This document shows, piece after piece, positions 11,886 through 23,170 of a stretch of DNA of 64,000 nt. Source of the DNA: Pycnopodia helianthoides (taxonomy: Eukaryota; Echinodermata; Asteroidea; Forcipulatida; Asteriidae); contig CM063251.1 of assembly GCA_032158295.1 (NCBI GenBank), positions 6,792,253-6,856,252 on the forward strand. Direction: 5' to 3'. The notes beneath the pieces were generated by a model. That model saw only the letters and a program-made list of their open reading frames with translations. It searched no databases and had not been told where the DNA came from. A program made the translations under genes and the position numbers. How positions within the stretch are numbered: position 1 is the stretch's first letter; every line of letters starts with the position of its first letter.

Positions 11886-14800
11886 ATGACAGAAAGATAC
11901 AGTTTTTCGCTGACTACTTTCAGGTAATTTAACCTTTTTCAAAGAAAGATTTATGTGTTTTATTTATTGGTGAGGTTCTTTGTAACTTATTCTTGCTATT
12001 TCAATTATTCTATTTAAAGGAAATTCTTTTATATAACTAGTATTGTATAGTTAATTTTTGTCATCTTTTGCCAAGTCATTTTTGGCTTTGTCAGTAGAAT
12101 GTGTAACTGTATGAGTGTATAAAACTGTAAGCTTTTGGGAAAGATACTGAATCTGATATTAATATTAGTACTAGCCAAGTTTTCACTTAATATGTTTAAA
12201 AATGGAATCATACTCACCAAATATGATTATGTTTTGCCGCATTATGAGTGTTGTGTGGTTGCAGTTGCTGTACCTGCTAAAAAAAAAAAGTGATATTGGG
12301 GTTTCAGGTGATTTTTTTATATGCTCCCCACTGCATTAAACGTAGTATCATTGGAAAGGTCTTTACATATGGAGTAGTCAAAACTTTGTTTGAAGAAAAT
12401 CTGACTTTCCTTTCTTGAGATACAACATTTTAAAGAGTGAAAAAATGTAGTCTTTTTCGGACGACCAGTTGCATACAAGTATATGGAAGGACACGGCACC
12501 ATTTTTGTAGAACGAAAAATTGATTTTTTAAATATCATCCTCAGCTTTCATCCGATTTCTACCAAATTTTCACCATTGCTAGATGGACAAATGTATTCAA
12601 CTTCAGATGTGTTCCTTTACTGAATTTCGACTGTTGCCATGGAAACTGGACCGCTAATTAGAATATACATCCTAAATATAACAATACAACTTGTGATTAA
12701 TCTCAAAGGATTAGTGTTACTTAAATGTAACCTCAATGGTAAAGAGCATGTAGAAGAATGTGCTAAATTTCATGTCTCTTGATATCTGAAACTAAAGCCA
12801 GCTTTTTTCATAACCAGTGTTGCCATGGAAACAAGCCCAACGTTGCTTGTAGTGATTAAAAATAAAAAGGGAAAGACCAATACAAAAAATAATAATACAA
12901 ATAAAAAATAAACAAAACACGGAGGAAACAAAATCGCAGACCGAACAAAAACTCAACCAACAAAAATCAAGAAATTAGTTGAAAGAATTTGAGACTATCT
13001 CAGCAGTATCTGGGTTGTTGACATTCGATTTGGTCCAACCATGGACATGACGGAGGAAGGAATGGTCCAACCACAAGCTAAAGTTCAACACAACAGACAA
13101 CAAAATAGTAAATAATTTCGAAAGTATATTTCTTAAACCATTATGGAGTACATAATTAACAGATCTTAGAATAAATTGCAAGGTATTGGAAGTAAAGCCA
13201 TGAAACTTTCCGTTTACCTCTTGATTTTGCGGCTCTTCATTCATATCATTGCTTTTACAAGCTTTCACGCAATCAACGCACATTTTGTACGATCGGTAGA
13301 TATAGTCAGATGGCTGATTGAACGTGTGTACAGTAAGCGCAAAACAACTCGGGGAGTTAGACCACGAATTACTGTAAAAGCTCCCGGATGCTATAATTTG
13401 ATCAGTCCGCTTGGAACACACCATTTCGAAAGAGGTGGGAGCATGACTTTCTTTCAAAATATTACCACAAATTAAATATTAAACTGAAGTATATACATGA
13501 CTTTTCAAAATTAAAACCTGAACGGGCAGAAATAAAGAGATTTAGTTGACATTTAATGCCGCTGAAATACTCTTTTTATTGTCTTTTTCATAATTTTAGG
13601 CCGATTTTTTCATTCGACCCCTCAAAATGTAGCGCATTAACCCCCCTCCACTACCATGTATTTTCACAATGGTACGACCTTCGCAGCCCGTACTCCTGCC
13701 GAGTCAAAGGCGAGTGACACGGACCGTGCACGGCAAAAACTGTGGCCGTCGCGCGGGGCGTTGAAACCCCCAAATTTTGTAACATTTTTGCTCTTTCTCA
13801 CACTGTAACTTTGTTAAATCTGCTTGTATTGAATTGAAACTTTCGCAAATTTGAGCCTAGATATTTAGTAAATATATCAAGATAACAAATTATATGTGGG
13901 GGATCAGACTTTTTTAATAATTATTTTTGTATAATATTGAGTGCTTTTCAATGCGAGTTGTCCGAACAAATTCATGACGTCACTGAAATGCCTAGTGATA
14001 TGCTAGCTATGTCAGTATGTGTACAGCTACAGGCTTTTTGGTTTTTACTTTCCAGGATTTGAAAAAAAATAGGGATGTATGGTGTCCAAATTTGACTGGA
14101 TTGAAAAACAGAGTGTCCAAATTTTGGGGGCAGATTTTCTAGCATGTACCACAGAGGTATTGTATTGAGTGTTCATTGTATGCTTTGGGTCTGGGGCCGG
14201 CTAAAGGGCTAAGAAAAACATTAGATTTATACTACTTTTCAGAGATTTTGTAGGCAATAATATGGGTATTTTAGAAAGAGAAAAGAGAAAACTGGATACA
14301 GAAACGTGTATGCTGAAATGTTGTGAAAACCACCACCAGGTCAATAATTCATTCTTATTTCAAATCTTATTTCAACTTTACAGCATATTTGTTCCTTTCT
14401 TTTAACCCTCCTACTGTCAGTGACTCTTGGCAACATTTTCCAGTGAGTTGACCAACCATTTGAAACCATTCGACTGCCAAGGTTGTGTACGGTGGCACAA
14501 CTGTGCACAGAACTAACTGTGTACTGTGTACATGCATTCCCTCATGGTATCATATTTCAGGCTGGTATAGTTTATCTATCATTCAAAACCACTTGAATGG
14601 TATTGAATGGTCAGACAGCAAGAGGGTTAATGTACATAAAATAAAAAAAACATGATACCAAACTACAATTTACAGACCTTCTCACAGCAGGAAAGATAGA
14701 TCGCCCAAAAGCGCAGCGCAATCTAGCTATCGCGCAAATCAACAGAATAAACCCAACCAATAAACCATAAACCAGGCAATTTGAACTACTTGCAGAGTGT

Positions 14801-17800
14801 CGAAATCATGATAAATAAGCCGTTTTTGGTCTTTATGGTGGTCTTGACAACGGTTCTGATGGGAACAAGTTGCAGGGTGTTTTGCAAGTACTCAGAAAAT
14901 TTAAGATGAATCTTTATCCATTTACAGTGTATCAGTTTTTCCCAATATTGTTTCACCACGAACTTAAATTGATTGATAAGCGAGGTAACTCTCTTTGTCT
15001 GTCTAAATAAATTTGTTGATGTTTGTAATTCAGCCCTTCAGGCAAACTGGTACAGATAGAATATGCCTTGAACGCCGTAGCAGCAGGAGCGCCCTCTGTT
15101 GGTATCAAAGCCTCTAATGGAGTCGTCATAGCAACAGAGAAGAAGCACAAATCCGTCTTGTACGAAGAGCACAGTGTCCGCAAGATCGAGAAGATCACGA
15201 AGAATATCGGCATGGTCTACAGTGGCATGGGACCCGATTATCGGTAGGTTGTTTATTTATTTGTTTATTTTGTTTTTATTATTTCAATTGAGTGGCCCAT
15301 TAAGTGCTAGCCACTGGTATCCCGTGGGTCCCAACTAATACAAAGACACAATAGACCTTATGCATTGACGTCAGCACGCCGCCATCTTAGAGGTAAAACG
15401 ATGACGAAACAATGGAAAAAGCACATTTTGTACGAGCAGCGCAGAGAATGAGCCAATGAGCAATCTTCTTTTGACCTCTAGACGAGGGCGCCCTACTCAA
15501 ATGACGTCATGTGCATAAGGTCTATTCAAGTTAAAGGGTGTGTACAACATTGGTAAGACTAAAAATATGAATGTTCACAGATTTGCACATAACTTACACG
15601 GTATGAAGATGGCCATGGTGGAAAACTTCCCTTGAAATAGTTTTGCTTGAACGCTATTGTTTTTGAGAAATTAGTAAAACAACTAGTTTTTATCACGGTG
15701 ATAAAATCCGGTGTTTGAAAACAGTGAAAACATATAAAAGGTCTTTTACCGTTTTCTTGTTACTCTGATGACCGATTGAGCTTAAATTTTCACAGGTTTG
15801 TTATTTCATTGATATGTTGGGTTAAACAAAGTGTGGATACTGGTATTTGACAATTACCAATGTTGTACACATGCTTTAAACAATAAGAAAAGCTCAAGCT
15901 ATGTTTAACCCTCCGACTGTCAGTGACTCTTGGCAACATTTTCCAGTGAGTTGACCAACCATTTGAAACCGTTCGACTGCCAAGGTTGTGTACGGTGGCA
16001 CAACTGTGCACAGAAATAACTGTGTACTGTGTACGTGCATTCCCTCATGGTATCATATTTCAGGCTGGCATAGTTGATCTATCATTCAAAACCACTTGAA
16101 TGGTATTGAATGGTCAGACAGCAAGAGGGATAATGGTATAAAAAGAATTTGGGTACCTACGAGAAGGGATCCTATTAACCCCTTGCACCGATGGCGTTCA
16201 GTTAGCTCTTGTTGGGGGATCACCCGGATGACCACACCCGGATGACCACACCCGGATGACCACACCCGGATGACCACACCCAGATGACCACACCCGGATG
16301 ACCACACCCGGATGACCACACCCGGGTCGACCGGGGCAAGCTAATTGAACACACCCTCTCAGCGATGAGAAGAACAGTAGACTTGCAATCGGGGCCCCAT
16401 TTCATATTGCTGCTTAACGGCCGATTTTGCGCTTACTGTTTGAGTTTCCATTTCATAGCGCTGCTAATAGTAAGCAAACGAAAAGGCATGCTAACTTTCC
16501 GGTGCTTACTGTATGAAAATGAATGACGTATACATCCATGGTGAACGCGCAAGCTGGCAGCCTAATTTTCTTGCTTATCTGTGAAATACGCTACTTGTCA
16601 GTGTTGTAGGTCTCGAGACCGGTCTCGGTCTCGAGACCACTTTTTGCTGGTCTTGGTCTCGGTCTCGGTCTCGATACCCTGTGGTCTCGGTCTTGGTCTC
16701 GGTCTCGGACCCTTCCGGTCTCGAATATTTGCCTGGTCTCGCTTCGAGACCAGCAAATTATGCAAATTTATTTGCTTTATTCATATTCCTTCACGATCAT
16801 TTATCACGATAAACAGATAGCAAATAGTTTAAGAAAACTTGCAGTTTGTACAGACAACCTCACTTGTGGTTGTGTGAGCTTGCACGCATCGAGCTATGTA
16901 CTGTACATGTACATGTACATAGTGCCATGTGTGTGCTTGTGTCATCGGCTTTACCCATCATGAGTTCGATAAAAATTGGGAGCGAGTTTCTAGCTATGAC
17001 CAAAACACGCACTACTCGTTGTGAAAGGTAAACAGGTGCATTGCGCATGGTGCAAACAGGTGCATACACTACAGTACAAGTTCGCTAGAGTAGCACAATA
17101 AAATAAAGTTTTCACTTTTTTTTAAAATGATTATCACAAGATGTCCAGTAATTCTGCTGTGTTAAGATTTGGTTGTAAGAATCATAAACAGATCATGGAT
17201 GCCAAAGCAGGTAACAAGAAACATTCTGCAGTTTGCATTTTCTGCTCAACGACAAATCGAATCACGGATAATCGGGGACAAGTTCAGTATTCACTAAGCA
17301 TTTTAAGTCGGGCCCATAAAGCCAAGGCCAAGTAAATAACACAAATTCACATTATTCAAATTGATTTCATTGCTCATGATTCTCAGTAAACTGCAAATTG
17401 AATGTCAATTATAACACTGATTAAGCCATATCTTAGTTTCACTTTTGTATATGATATTCATGAAAGTGGAAAAAATGTAAAGTTTTTACATTATGATCAA
17501 GAACACCCCCATTGACAATGCACGTTTGTCAGCAGAGACACTGTCCATGTTGATGTTTCTGAAGTGCAATGAAGATATTCTGTAAATGGACAGGTACCTA
17601 TACAAAAAACAACTGTTTTGGCACATTCCTGAATCCGACAGAACAAACTTATTATATTTGATTGTTGATAAATATTGTAATATCCAGTACAGTATTGTTG
17701 TAAAACAAGTACACAAAAGATTTCACAGTACTGTTAAAATGTCCGTAAATTTACGGACTCCGTAAAGTGAAATATTCCGGATTAAAAGTATCTTTCTATT

Positions 17801-18244
17801 CTACGGAATGGAAAAACTTTTCCGGTAATTTTGCTGCCAGAAAAAAATAGCGTTCCGTATTCCTGCAGCAAAATTACCGGAAAAGTTTTTTCATTCCGTA
17901 AAATAAAAAAGACCCTTAATGTACATGTGTACACGGTTGTGGGTGAAATAACAATATGTATTTACATGTACTATGTTAATTAGCATAATTAATATTTATA
18001 TTTAAGGAAAGTCCGTAAAATTACGAAGAAAATACAGAATTTTTCACTTTACGGACTCCGTAAATTTACGGACATTTTTAACAACAGCAAAAGACATATT
18101 CATTTTGTTTTACATCCATAAAAGACTTTCATTTCATTTATTATGTGTCCAATTTTATTACATGTATGTAATTTACACATGTGGTCTCGAGGTCTCGGTC
18201 TCGGTCTCGGATCAAAAGGTCTCGGTCTTGGTCTCGGACCTTAG

Positions 18245-18277
<33 letters not shown>

Positions 18278-18283
18278 CCTCCA

Positions 18284-18316
<33 letters not shown>

Positions 18317-21300
18317 CTCCCAGGTCTCGACTACAACACTGCTACTTGTGCTTAAGCAAATTTTTCTGCTGCAGTTAGCACGACAATTTGCTTACCATTA
18401 AGCAGCGCTATGAAACTGGCCCCAGGTGAAAAAGGGGTGTGAACAACCTGATAAGTCTTTTCTATTGACCCCCTTGCAGCAATGTGATGTTTTCAACACT
18501 CTATATTCTACCAGTCCTAATTAGGTTGAAAGCTTCTACTTCTATTCGATGAGCCAATTAAACCAAGTTTTGAGCTTTGGCAGGAAGGGCCTGCGCCCAA
18601 TTTCATAGAGCTGCTTAAGCAGAACATATTGCTTAACAACTAATAGTGGCTTCTTATATAGCGCTCATATCCGTCACTCAGTGGCGCTCAAGGCGCTTCA
18701 ACTGTCGTATTTTCCTGCAATGTATATAATGTGGAGCTACTTTTTGAAGTTTGAGACCTATTCCTTTACATAGCACAATGTAATGGTTTACAAGGTGCTG
18801 TGGCGCCATATGCTGCCAATCAAACCAGGAACACCGGGGCGAACCCCTTCTCTTTGCGATAAGTGCGCGGGTTCTTTTACGTACATTACACAACACACGG
18901 TACCAGCGGCTTTACGTCCCATCCGAAGCAATAATGGTTAAGTGTCTTGCTTAAGGACACAAGTGTCACGACTGGGACTCGAACCCACACTCTGCAACAG
19001 AAACATCAGAGCTTGAGTTCGGTGCTCTTATCCGCTCGGCCACGACACGCCATTGTCTGCTGAGCAGAAATGAGCAAGATACTAGTCACCAAATTGTACA
19101 TGTGACATGGTATTTTGGCTGGTAACCTTATTCTGATAAGCTTAGCTTTGTTGTACTTTTTGGGCTTAAGCAGCTCTATGAAATTTGGCCCTGGTTGTGG
19201 CTTGGAGCATCACATATGATCGAAGGTCCATTTGTTGTATCCTGAAAAATAATCAAAAAATGGTAAATGAAATTGAACAAATTCAAATCTTTTTTGATGT
19301 TGTCTTTTGCAGATTAATGATCCGACAAGCACGGAAGCTAGCCCAGGGTTACTTCTTGACCTATCAAGAGCAGATTCCTACAGCCCAGCTGGTCCAGAGG
19401 GTTGCTAACGTGATGCAAGAGTACACACAGATTGGGTAAGTGTAATCTCGCTATCAACCATGCATTCTAGTCTGGTGAGGTTCACACAGATTGGGTTAGT
19501 GTAATCTCACTATCAACCATGCGTTCTAGTCTGGTGAGGTACACACAGATTGGGTAAGTGTAATCTCGTATCAACCATGCGTTCTAGTCTGGTGAGGTTC
19601 ACACAGATTGGGTTAGTGTAATCTCACTATCAACCATGCGTTCTAGTCTGGTGAGGTACACACAGATTGGGTAAGTGTAATCTCGTATCAACCATGCGTT
19701 CTAGTCTGGTGAGGTTCACACAGATTGGGTTAGTGTAATCTCACTATCAACCATGCGTTCTAGTCTGGTGAGGTACACACAGATTGGGTAAGTGTAATCT
19801 CGTATCAACCATGCGTTCTAGTCTGGTGAGGTTCACACAGATTGGATTAGTGTGATCTCGCTATCAACCATGCGTTCTAGTCTGGTGAGATTTGCGCAGA
19901 CATCATGTTCATAAAAACTCTCTCTAAGAGTGGTTTAACAACTCAACGTTTCGATCAGTATGCTCTGATGGTCTTCAGGAGAATGCTGGACTCTGTTGCT
20001 GCACGCTGCGTAACCAGTTAATGCGGGATGACATGTTAACATGCTATTTTCCCCCCCAGATGCATAGCGGGAGATGTGACTTGTATTTTTGTGTCACATA
20101 AGATGACTGGAATAAAGGCCAGCTGTACTTTCCACTACGAAGAGGGCTCACAGCATGCACTCTCCGTGTAGAGCTTCGTTTCACCCACACAAAGAGGACG
20201 TATGGCGGCAGCAATTATGCTAGATTTTGCCTTTGTGCTGGGGTTATCGTGTAATCCCCAATTTCAGGCTTTTGTCCTTTTGATGCGACAAGAGGATTAC
20301 GTGGCATCGAGAGGCTTCCACTGTTGTATTTCATTGTATTTGGGACCAATGGAGGAAAGTCCGAGAGGACCGAGATTCCAGCATTGGTCCGGGCCATGGA
20401 CCCAATTGGAGGCCGTGTCTCACAACCAAGGTTTTGCAAGTCACAGTGCGTGAATATGGTAATTTCTTGATAGAGAAGCAACTATAGGAAAGCATCTTGC
20501 TCAAGGATATTAGTGTCATGATTGGGACTCGAACCCACACCCCGATGACTTAACTGCTCGGCCATGACATGCCACTGAAATGTACTGAAACTTTGATTTA
20601 TTATCCAGTTTGCTTGTTTGTTTTTTTCTAGTGGAGTACGTCCATTTGGGGTGTCCCTCCTCATAGCTGGGTGGGATGAGGATGAAGCCAAGCCCTTCCT
20701 GTTCCAATGTGACCCATCAGGAGCTTACTTCCCATGGAAGGCTACAGCCATGGGTAAGAACCACATCAATGGCAAGACCTTCCTGGAGAAGAGATACAAT
20801 GAGGATCTGGAGCTCGAGGATGCTGTTCACACGGCCATTCTCACCCTCAAGGTAAGAGATGTTGTCACGAGGTTCTATGTTCGTGAGGGGCTTCCCCCCG
20901 ACTGATTTAGCTACAATAAATGGATTGCAATACATGTCATTGACCGTTATCTTTGATGTAAAACGATGGAAAAGTGCACGCGTGTACGCGCTAAGCACAA
21001 CTCTCAGCCAATGATAGCTCTTTACGCGTGCACAATTCATCAAAGATGGCGGTCAATGATGCGTATTGCAATCCATCTATAAGCTAAGCTTTTCAAATAA
21101 ACAGCATTCTCCCTTTGCAGTGGTCCGCTGGCCGAGTGCCAGCTAAAACACCTAAGGACCAGTAAGAACTCTCTCCAAGTGGTCTGGCTGGCTAATTTAG
21201 TGTTGAAAAGCGTCTTTATTTAATATGAAACATGGACAAGTGGAAAAAGTGACGGACTAGTGGAAAGACGAGCTGACTGGTCCTGCTGGCCAGTCACTGA

Positions 21301-22040
21301 AAAAGTTAACGGCAAACTCTGCTAAGGGATTGACACAAAATGGACACAGCATGTGAACTGGCATTCAGGTGTAAAACACAAATGAATCTTAAAACCATGT
21401 ACATAGCTACAAATTTGTTTTTTTACTATAGGTCAAGGCAAAAATCTTTGTGCAGACAAATTTGCTCAGTTTGATTTTATTTTATGGTTAGCTTACCAGC
21501 AATGGAATGATCTTTTGAAAAAACGCTATAATAAGCCAAGTTCACACCCCATGGGTATGGAATGGGTACGAAAAGGCAAGCAACATGTCCCTACAAGATC
21601 TATTTCTGCATTGTTTGCCTTTGGACCAGATACCATGATCCTTCTTGCTAATGACAACATTAATAATAATAATTGGTATTTAGTAGGCACTTTTAAACTG
21701 TTCGTCAAAGTGCCTTACACTATTACCGCCCCTGTTCATTGGGCCTTAAGCATTCCTGAAACAATCTCAACTCCTTTTGAGTATGCAGCACCGGCAGCTT
21801 ATTCACATCATCAACATTTTCAGAGATTTTCCGGTGCTGCAGATGGCTTATAGTCCGGAAAAACAACGGTACTGGAACATTGATCCATCATCTTGTTTTT
21901 TTTATTTGTTCTCTAAACAACAGGAGAGTTTTGAAGGTCAGATGAACGAAGACAATATTGAGATTGGTATCTGCAATGAGGCGGGATTCCGGAGACTGGA
22001 CCCAACAGAAGTCAAAGACTACCTGGCATCGATAGCATAG
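11886..22040 (+). CDS. PSMA2: 20S proteasome subunit alpha type-2
   Basis: Seen: exons 11886-11923, 15034-15243, 19313-19435, 20632-20851 and 21924-22040 (38, 210, 123, 220 and 117 nt) join in one frame into 235 residues with stop TAG at 22038-22040; all introns are GT-AG. Exon 1 encodes [12 protein letters not shown]. The alpha-subunit signature continues as [13 protein letters not shown] across the first junction. Further blocks are [56 protein letters not shown] and the C-terminal [16 protein letters not shown]. Known: human PSMA2 is 234 residues and nearly co-linear. It is a non-catalytic alpha-ring subunit that helps gate the proteasome core. Intron 1 (3.1 kb) and intron 2 (4.1 kb) are loaded with MITEs, and intron 3 has a minisatellite that copies the exon 3 splice donor. 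No clear AATAAA was found in the first 2 kb after the stop. Confidence 0.96.
12000..14401 (+). other. PSMA2: PSMA2 intron 1, mostly unassigned
   Basis: No exon or recognised element before the MITE at 14402. A 160-codon open frame on the minus strand (13457-12975) has no recognised domain and no clear splice or promoter context. 13660-13760 is unusually GC- and CpG-rich for the window. Confidence 0.5.
14402..14630 (+). mobile_element. 225-bp MITE family E in PSMA2 intron 1
   Basis: 229 bp, TTAACCCTC at the left and GAGGGTTAA at the right, reverse complement of the MRPL32 copies. TTAA is intact at both ends (14402-14405, 14627-14630). Confidence 0.9.
15349..15527. mobile_element. MITE with ATAGACCTTATGCA ends
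   Basis: ATAGACCTTATGCATTGACG at the left and TGACGTCATGTGCATAAGGTCTAT at the right, with inner TAGAGGT/ACCTCTA repeats. A relative in inverse order lies at 53996-54161 (ends ATAAGGTCTAT). Confidence 0.75.
15531..15879 (+). mobile_element. TTAA MITE family B in PSMA2 intron 2
   Basis: TTAA at 15531-15534 and 15876-15879, terminal repeats AGGGTGTGTACAACATTGGTA / TACCAATGTTGTACACATGCT, and an interior aligned with the copy at 556-917 (TTTTATCACGGTGATAAAA hairpin, shared 3' part). Confidence 0.85.
15905..16133 (+). mobile_element. 225-bp MITE family E in PSMA2 intron 2
   Basis: Same orientation as 14402-14630; left TTAA intact, right end mutated to GGGATAA. Interior near-identical to the other copies. 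Confidence 0.9.
16221..16327 (+). repeat. 14-bp minisatellite
   Basis: About 7.5 copies of CACCCGGATGACCA, one with CAGATG. PSMA2 intron 2, just before the nested transposon cluster. Confidence 0.92.
17141..17335 (+). pseudogene. Possible BED-finger remnant of a hAT transposase
   Basis: A 64-residue open frame starting [17 protein letters not shown], with CIFC in the middle and SRAHKAKAK at the end. A CxxC followed by a distant His would fit a degraded BED zinc finger, the usual N-terminus of hAT transposases, and the location inside a hAT-like element favours this. The match is short and the rest of a transposase is absent, so it may be chance. Confidence 0.3.
17733..18082. mobile_element. 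Foldback MITE nested in the hAT-like element
   Basis: 350 bp with terminal inverted repeats of about 40 bp (left begins GTTAAAATGTCCGTAAATTT; right is its complement plus one A). A second inner inverted repeat (TTCCGGTAATTTTGCTG / CAGCAAAATTACCGGAA) lies at 17818-17884. The whole unit could fold into a long hairpin. Confidence 0.85.
18641..19054 (-). mobile_element. tRNA-derived SINE inserted in a family F MITE
   Basis: Minus-strand head GGCGTGTCGTGGCCGAGCGG to GGGTTCGAGTCCCAG, then a body with CCTTAAGCAAGACACTTAACC and GGATGGGACG. It sits inside a family F MITE whose halves are at 18593-18640 and 19055-19196, in PSMA2 intron 2. Confidence 0.85.
19422..19890 (+). repeat. 58/59-bp minisatellite starting in PSMA2 exon 3
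   Basis: Eight units (starts 19422, 19481, 19540, 19598, 19657, 19715, 19774, 19832). The first unit includes the last 14 bases of exon 3. Units 1, 3, 5 and 7 read CACACAGATTGGGTAAGT and so repeat the exon end and its donor; units 2, 4 and 6 have GGGTTAGT and unit 8 GGATTAGT. The alternation shows a two-unit (117-118 bp) higher-order repeat. Confidence 0.95.
20490..20575 (-). mobile_element. tRNA-derived SINE head in PSMA2 intron 3
   Basis: Minus strand GGCATGTCATGGCCGAGCAG, a shortened variable arm, GGGTTCGAGTCCCAATC and the start of the body (TTGAGCAAGATGC). The upstream body is not clear. Confidence 0.75.
20906..21090. mobile_element. MITE in PSMA2 intron 4
   Basis: Inverted ends TGGATTGCAATACATGTCATTGACCG...CTTTGATG and CATCAAAGATGGCGGTCAATGATGCGTATTGCAATCCA (each shown in part), with TTTAGCTACAATAAA / TATAAGCTAAGC flanks. 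55 bp after exon 4. Confidence 0.8.
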
Positions 22041-22080
22041 TAACCCCCTGTAATCTACTCTTTGGACCGCTATAGAACGA

Positions 22081-22210
22081 GGCCATGTCCCAATTGACGG
22101 CTACGGCTGTGGCTATGGCTGGAATCCCTGGTAAGGCCCATTCTTCAACACTGTCTCTGCAGCCAATGACCGTAGCCATAGCCAAAGTCATGTGATTCGG
22201 ACACGGCCTA
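22081..22210. mobile_element. Short MITE with GGCTACGG palindromes, after PSMA2
   Basis: Ends AGGCCATGTCCCAATTGACG and TGATTCGGACACGGCCT, with inner GGCTACGGCTGTGGCTATGG and CCATAGCC repeats. It lies 41 bp past the stop and is likely in the PSMA2 3' UTR. A related element is at 58055-58200. Confidence 0.7.
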
Positions 22211-22239
22211 ACAGACTCATGATGCAGCCATTTTGTTCT

Positions 22240-22393
22240 GCACAAATTTGCTCACCAGGGAAACTTCTTGCTCAGGTTACCAACCAAAATACCATGTGGT
22301 TTATATTGTGTGACTGGTTCTCTGCTAATATTAGCTTAACGGAAAATTGCTAAGCAATATTTTTTGAAAAGCAGCTCTATGAAAGTGGGTCCA
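22240..22393 (+). mobile_element. Family F MITE fragment after PSMA2
   Basis: Contains GGTTACCAACCAAAATACCATGTG, GCTTAACGGAAAATTGC and CAGCTCTATGAAAGTGGGTCC, in the order found in family F. It starts 200 bp past the PSMA2 stop. Confidence 0.6.
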
Positions 22394-22940
22394 GAACCCA
22401 AACAAAAAGTTTAAATAGTCTGGTGCTTTTACATGTATGAGAATCAGCACTATAGTTGTGTTTATGTATACTAGGAGTCTGACAAAGATGGCGGCATCTT
22501 GACACTTGCCACTACCTGTGCTTCGTTTCACTTCCTATGTTTTGCTTACGAGATGTATTCTCATTGCATAGTGACCTTCATCAATGGCAATTAGATTGGA
22601 TACATGTCTTTTAAACCAAGTATTGGTAGTGGCGTGTGACATTTGACTTGTGTCGATGCTATGTTCATATCATTTAGCTAAGTGCAGTTTTCACATTTGT
22701 TCGCTCTTTGTTTCAAATGTGATGCGCAATAACAGGGAACAGTTTGTTTGTATTCTGATTATCTTGTTTTGTTCACAAGAAACTTCAACAAGAATCTAAT
22801 TTCTTTTATATTTAAACAAAGAATATTTGTCATTTAATAATGTGATGCAAAATAAGACACGACTCTCTCATGTACATGTGTGTTTTAAAAAAAAATTTGA
22901 CGAGGACAATGCCTTAGTGTATTCTAATCCATCAAGTTCT

Positions 22941-23170
22941 CAGCTTGGCATCATACCAACTTGTCCGCACCGTGGCCGTAAGCCACGGCCGATTAATGGT
23001 CATGGTATGCTGGGATCTCGGACTTACCTCTCATATAAACCTCGTTTGTAGAACACAAGGACAAAGGTCTGGAATCGGGGATTACACAATAACCCCCACG
23101 AAAAAGGGAGATTTTGAGCTTGGATTCCAGTACCCTTTGTCTCTCTTTGTACAGGGGGAAACGTAGGGTA
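22941..23170. repeat. Dispersed repeat with GGGGATTACACAATAACCCC
   Basis: Palindromic piece GGGGATTACACAATAACCCC and an Arg-rich CGTGGCCGTAAGCCACGGCC palindrome. Related pieces occur at 20236-20300 (GGGGTTATCGTGTAATCCCC) and 53640-53890 (GATTATGTAATCCCCAG, CGTGGCCGACTATTGG). Confidence 0.6.

Larger units (their letters stand above)
16599..18341 (+). mobile_element. hAT-like DNA transposon, probably non-autonomous
   Basis: 1743 bp with perfect 11-bp terminal inverted repeats (CAGTGTTGTAG / CTACAACACTG) flanked by a perfect 8-bp duplication CTACTTGT at 16591-16598 and 18342-18349. Both features are hallmarks of the hAT superfamily. Next to each end is an array of GGTCTC-type hexamers (16610-16750 and 18182-18330). 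The interior has one short open frame (17141-17335) and a nested foldback element (17733-18082). No full transposase is present. Confidence 0.88.
16391..18424 (+). mobile_element. Family F-like MITE split by a hAT-like insertion
   Basis: The left part (16391-16598) begins GGGGCCCCATTTCATATTGC and the right part (18342-18424) ends GCGCTATGAAACTGGCCCCAG; together they form a family F-type palindromic element. It is interrupted by the element at 16599-18341. The left part carries a second CATTTCATAGCGCTGC motif. Confidence 0.7.

Noticed and set aside
12975..13457. A 160-residue minus-strand gene in PSMA2 intron 1
   Set aside because: No recognised domain, no supporting splice sites or neighbour and no repeat-protein similarity that I could see. 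Chance open frame is the default.
16760..17069. Small Cys-rich peptides on both strands
   Set aside because: Short frames inside the hAT-like element around a (TGTACA)n run, with no signal or domain support.
18181..18401. RS-repeat (splicing factor-like) protein
   Set aside because: The RSRSRS and VSVSVS readings come from the GGTCTC hexamer array at the end of the hAT-like element.
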